Below are positions 60,664 to 64,000 of a DNA stretch of 64,000 nt, one piece after another. The notes beneath the pieces are model-generated. The model ran no database searches. It saw only the letters and a list, made by a program, of their open reading frames with translations, and was not told the DNA's origin. The first letter of the stretch is position 1, and each line of letters starts with the position of its first letter. The stretch is taken from NCBI GenBank assembly GCA_949373145.1, contig CASICI010000025.1:1-64000 (forward strand). Reading direction: 5' to 3'. Source of the DNA: an uncultured Phycisphaerales bacterium. GTDB lineage: Bacteria; Planctomycetota; Phycisphaerae; Phycisphaerales; SM1A02. Both the position numbers and the translations under genes were made by a program.

Positions 60664-61155
60664 ATGCCCACGACCAATGACGCCATCCTTCCTGAAGACA
60701 TGCATCGCTTCTGTGCGGTCGAGCTCTTCCACAGGACCTGGGCTCTGCTTGAATCGACCCAGCGAACCCCGGACGAGGAGGCTGCCATGATCGACATGGC
60801 ACACGCCTCCCGCTGGCACTGGAGCGTCGTCGGGGCTCCCGTCAATCTGGCCCGTGGGTCCTGGCAGATAGCACGCGTCTATGCCGTGCTCGGCCGAGGC
60901 GAAGCGGCTCGCATTCATGCGCAGTGCTACCTCGTGGAGTGCGAAGAGAACGATCTTTCGGAGTTCGATCGTGCCTTCGCACACGAAGCCATCGCCCGCG
61001 CCTGTTCGTGCCAGGGTGATGCCGAAGGTCTCGCCACCCATGTTCAATACGGTCTTGCGGCGGCTGAACATGTCACGGACGAGTCCGAGCGCGAATGGGT
61101 CCGACGCAATCTCGCGACGGTGACGACCCAGCCACCTCTTCACGACACCCAATAG
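60664..61155 (+). CDS. Conserved-looking hypothetical protein (helical, TPR-like)
   Basis: The 163-residue protein starts at an ATG with GGAG eight bases upstream and 17 bases after the channel gene, so the two are probably co-transcribed. It is all-helical with TPR-like spacing: 'MHRFCAVELFHRTWALLESTQRTPDEEAAMIDMAHASRWHWSVVG', 'NLARGSWQIARVYAVLGRGEAARIHAQCYLVECEEN', 'FDRAFAHEAIARACSCQGDAEGLATHVQYGLAAAE'. It has no signal peptide. I recall no named function. The track ORF from 59866 is the same frame running back through the channel gene and is not a fusion. Confidence 0.75.
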   Translation: MPTTNDAILPEDMHRFCAVELFHRTWALLESTQRTPDEEAAMIDMAHASRWHWSVVGAPVNLARGSWQIARVYAVLGRGEAARIHAQCYLVECEENDLSEFDRAFAHEAIARACSCQGDAEGLATHVQYGLAAAEHVTDESEREWVRRNLATVTTQPPLHDTQ

Positions 61156-61185
61156 AAAACGCTCGCTGGCGTGGCCAGCGAGCGT
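61156..61185 (-). terminator. Rho-independent terminator of tRNA-Arg (possibly bidirectional)
   Basis: ACGCTCGCTGGC-GTG-GCCAGCGAGCGT is a perfect 12-bp stem. On the minus strand it is followed by TTTTC, eleven bases after tRNA-Arg. On the plus strand it lies directly after the hypothetical gene's stop and may act there too. Confidence 0.82.
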
Positions 61186-61196
61186 CATTCGGTGAA

Positions 61197-61270
<74 letters not shown>

Positions 61271-61337
61271 GGAGTCGTCGGAGACGATCCAAGGCGGCAA
61301 GTATAACGGTTCAAGGCACTGCTGGCACCTCCGGGGG

Positions 61338-61343
61338 TAGACT
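61338..61343 (+). promoter_or_regulatory. -10 box (TAGACT) six bases before a start codon
   Basis: TAGACT-AAATTC-ATG shows the recurring spacing. The six bases are AT-rich and contain no Shine-Dalgarno. Confidence 0.45.
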
Positions 61344-61349
61344 AAATTC

Positions 61350-61709
61350 ATGCCTGCAGCTCTGTGGTTGACATTCGTCGGTTCCGCGCTGGTGATCCTC
61401 GCATTCGGCATTCCCATGGCCATGCGCAAGGTCCCGCCCAACGCCATCTACGGGGTGCGTCTGCCGATCACGATGAGAAATCGTGCGGCCTGGGATGCCG
61501 CCAACGTTCAGTTCGGGTGGTGGATGATCATCAGCGGGACGCTGGCTCTGGGGGGGTTCTTCACTGGATGGCTGCTTGGTTGGACCGTCGACACCATCGC
61601 GACTGTCTATTGCATCGTGATGCTCCTGCCCCTGATGGTGGGGGTGGTCACCTCGATCAGGGCTGCCTACGACGCGGAGTCTCGTTCGAAGGACGACATC
61701 GGTTCCTGA
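61350..61709 (+). CDS. SdpI-family membrane protein
   Basis: The 119-residue protein has three to four hydrophobic segments. Its central motif 'KVPPNAIYGVRLPITMRNRAAWDAANVQFGWWMIISG' matches the SdpI family (KVPPNxxYGxRTxxTxxxxxxWxxAN). In Bacillus, SdpI gives immunity to the SdpC toxin, but most family members in other phyla have no known role, and there is no toxin gene here. It is read from a possible leaderless mRNA and is convergent with the glycosyltransferase gene. Confidence 0.85.
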   Translation: MPAALWLTFVGSALVILAFGIPMAMRKVPPNAIYGVRLPITMRNRAAWDAANVQFGWWMIISGTLALGGFFTGWLLGWTVDTIATVYCIVMLLPLMVGVVTSIRAAYDAESRSKDDIGS

Positions 61710-61729
61710 GCGTTCAAGTCACGAGAGGC

Positions 61730-63586
61730 TCACGTGCCAGGGTCTGGCGCCGGCCCGACGACGGCAAGCGAGACGACCTTGCCGTTTGAATAGTTGAATC
61801 CGGTGACCATTCCGTGAACCGTCCGGCCATCAGCCTGCTCCAGCTGGTCCTTTGGAATCACCATCCAGGCATCGGGGTGTGTGGCCAGAAAGCCCTCGAG
61901 CTGACCCGCATTGACTCGTTGCAATCGTCCTCGAGTCGCATGCATCAGACTGTCCTCGTGAAAACCCACGGAGGCGATCACCGCTGCGGAGTCATCGAAC
62001 GCGCCCGCCTGTTCGAGCACATGTTCCAGTCGGGGCGTGACCCATAAGGGCCAGCTGGCAGGCAAGGCAAGACCGAACGTGAGACCCAGTGAGACCGCCG
62101 CTGCCGGGATGGAGAGGAGTTGCCCTTCGAGCAGGCGTCCATGCATGATCCGGATGAAACCAAGTGTCAGGCATGTGAGACCGAACAGTGCGCCCAGTGT
62201 GATGAGGCTCCAGTCGATGGCGCCCATGCCCTCCGTGAAGGGTGATCCCGGAGGAGGCTGTGACAGAGAACCAAGTGTTCCCGAAAGGAGCAGCAACGTC
62301 GTCGGGAGGGCGATGATTCCAAGGCCGATGATGTACCACACGACGAACCCGAGTCTCGGGCCCAGAGTTCCAAGTGCTGGGAATGCTCTGGACCCTGCCA
62401 GAACGCCCCGAGCACTGAGCAGTGCCACGGCCGGATACAGCGGCAATGTGTAGTGAGGAAGCTTGGTCGCTGCCAACTCGAAGACGATCCAGGCGGGAAG
62501 CAGCCAGGCCACCAGAAAGCATTCGGCACCCCGGCCTCGGGCCGGGCCAGTCAGAAGTTTCAGAGCCTTGCCGGCAATCGAGTCTGCAGGATCCTGTCGA
62601 CCTCTGGACCGTGTCCAGGCGCGTCCGAACGCCAGGCCTGTCAGAAGAGAGCCCGGCCAGAGCAGAGCCACGAGAAGGACGAGATGGTACCCAGGAGGCG
62701 CTCCGTGACTTTCTCGACCAGTTGCGGAGCGGACGACAACCTCGTCGTAGGCGATGGCTCTGAGGGTTTCAAAGCCAACCGCACCGATCGCAAGAAACAC
62801 CCAGGGAAGAAAGACGATCAATGCCGTCGACAGTCCACTGATCGGTCGCAGTCGCCACAACCATCCAGCTCGGCGTGTCCAGAGTGCGAGTGACACTGCC
62901 GTGAGCAGGACGACCATCGGGGTGAGCGGCCCCTTGGCAAGCATGCCCAGGCCGACGCAGACCCACAGGATCGTCGTCAGCCAGATCGGAGCGCGCTCTC
63001 CACGGCCTTCTCTGATCCAGCAGGCATGAAGCGCCACCATCGCCGCGGTCGTGCACAAGACCATCAGCTCATCAGCACGTGCCATGTGGGCATCGAATGC
63101 GATCAACGGGCAGATGGCGAGCAGTCCACCCGCCAGCATGCCGGTCGGGCCACCGAACATGCGTGTGCCCAGGCGCCAGGTCAGCAGAATCGTTCCAAGG
63201 GCGGCAAGCAGACTCGGGAGTCGGTACATCCAGATGGCATCTCGGGTGGTATCGAATCCCGTGAAGAGTCCGGCGGACCCAGCTTGCAGCCAGTAGATGA
63301 GAGGGGGTTTGCTGAGTCTGGTCTTTTCCCCGACCCGGGGAATCGTCCACCCTTCCAGCGTGTTCGAGTCGAGCATCTGCCTCGAAGCCTGAGCGAAACG
63401 GGCCTCATCACGATCAACGACGGGAATGGAATCGAGGCCGGGCAGAAGCACGACCAGTGCGAGTAGAATCAGAACCGCTCCGGCACGCCAGGAGCGTCCG
63501 GCCGACCAGAGCCGATCGGTACCCCTTGATCTCGTGGAGGGACCGAGAGTCTTCTCAGTGTCTTGGATAGGATGCGTTTCAGTCAT
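61730..63586 (-). CDS. GT39/ArnT-like membrane glycosyltransferase
   Basis: The protein (618 residues from the ATG at 63586) has about twelve membrane helices and the GT-C fold of the ArnT/PMT family. The first periplasmic loop carries the catalytic acid motif 'IPVVDRDEARFAQASRQML', and 'RLSKPPLIYWLQAGSAGLFTGFD' is the next signature. It should move a sugar from a polyprenyl-phosphate carrier to a lipid or protein outside the inner membrane, using carrier built from the isoprenoid pathway. The C-terminal periplasmic domain of about 110 residues is predicted soluble. The track start (63838) overlaps the divergent gene and is rejected. Confidence 0.85.
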   Translation of the reverse strand: MTETHPIQDTEKTLGPSTRSRGTDRLWSAGRSWRAGAVLILLALVVLLPGLDSIPVVDRDEARFAQASRQMLDSNTLEGWTIPRVGEKTRLSKPPLIYWLQAGSAGLFTGFDTTRDAIWMYRLPSLLAALGTILLTWRLGTRMFGGPTGMLAGGLLAICPLIAFDAHMARADELMVLCTTAAMVALHACWIREGRGERAPIWLTTILWVCVGLGMLAKGPLTPMVVLLTAVSLALWTRRAGWLWRLRPISGLSTALIVFLPWVFLAIGAVGFETLRAIAYDEVVVRSATGRESHGAPPGYHLVLLVALLWPGSLLTGLAFGRAWTRSRGRQDPADSIAGKALKLLTGPARGRGAECFLVAWLLPAWIVFELAATKLPHYTLPLYPAVALLSARGVLAGSRAFPALGTLGPRLGFVVWYIIGLGIIALPTTLLLLSGTLGSLSQPPPGSPFTEGMGAIDWSLITLGALFGLTCLTLGFIRIMHGRLLEGQLLSIPAAAVSLGLTFGLALPASWPLWVTPRLEHVLEQAGAFDDSAAVIASVGFHEDSLMHATRGRLQRVNAGQLEGFLATHPDAWMVIPKDQLEQADGRTVHGMVTGFNYSNGKVVSLAVVGPAPDPGT

Positions 63587-63677
63587 TTGGAGTGCTTCGA
63601 ATGAGAGTCGGCGAAAGCAGAACTGTGCACCAGTCGAAAAAGAACCCTGACGAATGGAGACTACCAGAGTGGCGCGC

Positions 63678-64000
63678 ATGACGACGGAGCAGGTCGAGCG
63701 AAGCGGGGGTGATGGTTCGGCTGCGAGCCCTCGAGGGCTCGTGCGTTCAGTGCGGCCTCCGCTGACACGTTTCATTGAAGATCCGAATCGAGGTATCGGC
63801 CGGTACCTTGCGGTCTTCATCGGTGTCTTCGCGGCCACGTTCGCGCTTGATCAATGGCTGGGTTCCGGATTGGGATTCTTTCGCCGTGGTGACATCGAGC
63901 GTGAGCTCGCCGCCCTTGGTCAGTGGGGGCAGTTCAGTTCACTCGTGATCGTGGGCGTCATCCTCGTGAGCGTTCAGCCCGCGCGTTGGCGTCGCGTCTT
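63678..64000 (+). CDS. N-terminus of a membrane protein, probably PAP2-type phosphatase (cut by window edge)
   Basis: The open frame from the ATG at 63678 runs off the right edge after about 107 codons. It has a membrane helix ('YLAVFIGVFAATFALDQWL') and then 'FFRRGDIERELAALGQWGQFSSLVIVGVILVSVQPARWRRV', which resembles the first part of PAP2-type phosphatases ('GDxxxxLxxxxxxG...DPxRRR'). The catalytic motifs would lie beyond the edge, so this is a tentative call. It is divergent from the glycosyltransferase gene with a 91-base gap; a PAP2 enzyme could recycle the polyprenyl carrier used there. Confidence 0.55.
   Translation, partial: MTTEQVERSGGDGSAASPRGLVRSVRPPLTRFIEDPNRGIGRYLAVFIGVFAATFALDQWLGSGLGFFRRGDIERELAALGQWGQFSSLVIVGVILVSVQPARWRRV

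Noticed and set aside
59866-61155. 429-residue plus-strand ORF as a fusion protein
   Set aside because: The first two thirds overlap the channel gene in another frame and read as non-protein; the real gene starts at 60664 with a Shine-Dalgarno.
61350-61709. SdpI homologue as part of a toxin-immunity system
   Set aside because: No sdpC-like toxin or sdpR regulator is adjacent; the family is widespread without toxins.

Overview
The window looks like high-GC chromosomal DNA of a planctomycete, most likely a Phycisphaerae-type lineage (inference from gene content, not a database result). Pointers are several large pseudopilin-like proteins with type IV prepilin leaders, a dockerin-like 'DLNGDG..NGADLA' protein tail, a very long SecA without the usual C-terminal zinc motif, a complete mreBCD locus, DtxR-domain-fused metal permeases and many Gram-negative envelope genes. 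No phage, insertion sequence, CRISPR array or rRNA was found. Four tRNA genes are present: Asp-GTC, Lys-CTT, a CAT tRNA (Met or Ile2) and Arg-ACG.

Layout. 0-9 kb: a frameshifted glutamine amidotransferase, isoprenoid genes (dxs, a prenyl diphosphate synthase, later ispG), an orphan MotA/TolQ/ExbB channel protein next to an FHA-GAF-PP2C phosphatase, and a pseudopilin. 9-18.7 kb: nucleoside transporter, topA, miaA divergent from pgk, a TlpA-like thioredoxin protein, rpe and accD. 18.7-27.4 kb: an envelope block with lnt, a HEAT-repeat lipoprotein, a coiled-coil membrane protein, a tiny membrane protein, mreB-mreC-mreD and a GlmU-like protein. 27.4-37.3 kb: two paired pseudopilins, polA, a dockerin relic, two sulfotransferases, a FemAB/CelD-like acyltransferase and a CorA/ZntB-type transporter. 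37.4-45.3 kb: tRNA-Asp, an MFS transporter, a thioredoxin-fold protein, a zinc-ribbon membrane protein, and a manganese/zinc uptake operon read right to left (mntR-type repressor, binding protein, ATPase, two permeases each ending in a DtxR-like domain). 45.3-54.3 kb: ECF sigma factor, LuxR-type response regulator, hybrid histidine kinase, an unknown protein, tRNA-Lys, secA. 54.3-64 kb: a PqqB-like hydrolase, a CAT tRNA, an HTH regulator, an ABC exporter-like operon with a His-rich permease and a DUF3299 protein, a K+ channel, tRNA-Arg, an SdpI-family protein, a GT39 glycosyltransferase and the start of a probable PAP2 protein.

Two cross-cutting observations stand out. First, at least nine genes have a -10-like TANNNT hexamer followed by exactly six bases and then ATG, usually with no Shine-Dalgarno, which predicts leaderless mRNAs. 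At the metal operon this -10 box lies between two 16-bp palindromes (TGTAGCC-N2-GGCTACA type), 21 bp apart, one of which contains the start codon: a compact autoregulatory switch. Second, several conserved and normally essential genes (dxs, mreB, mreC and others) carry single-base frameshifts concentrated at a few loci while multi-kilobase genes such as secA, polA and topA are clean. This is best read as local consensus error in a long-read or metagenomic assembly rather than decay, and start/stop calls at those loci are given for the repaired gene.
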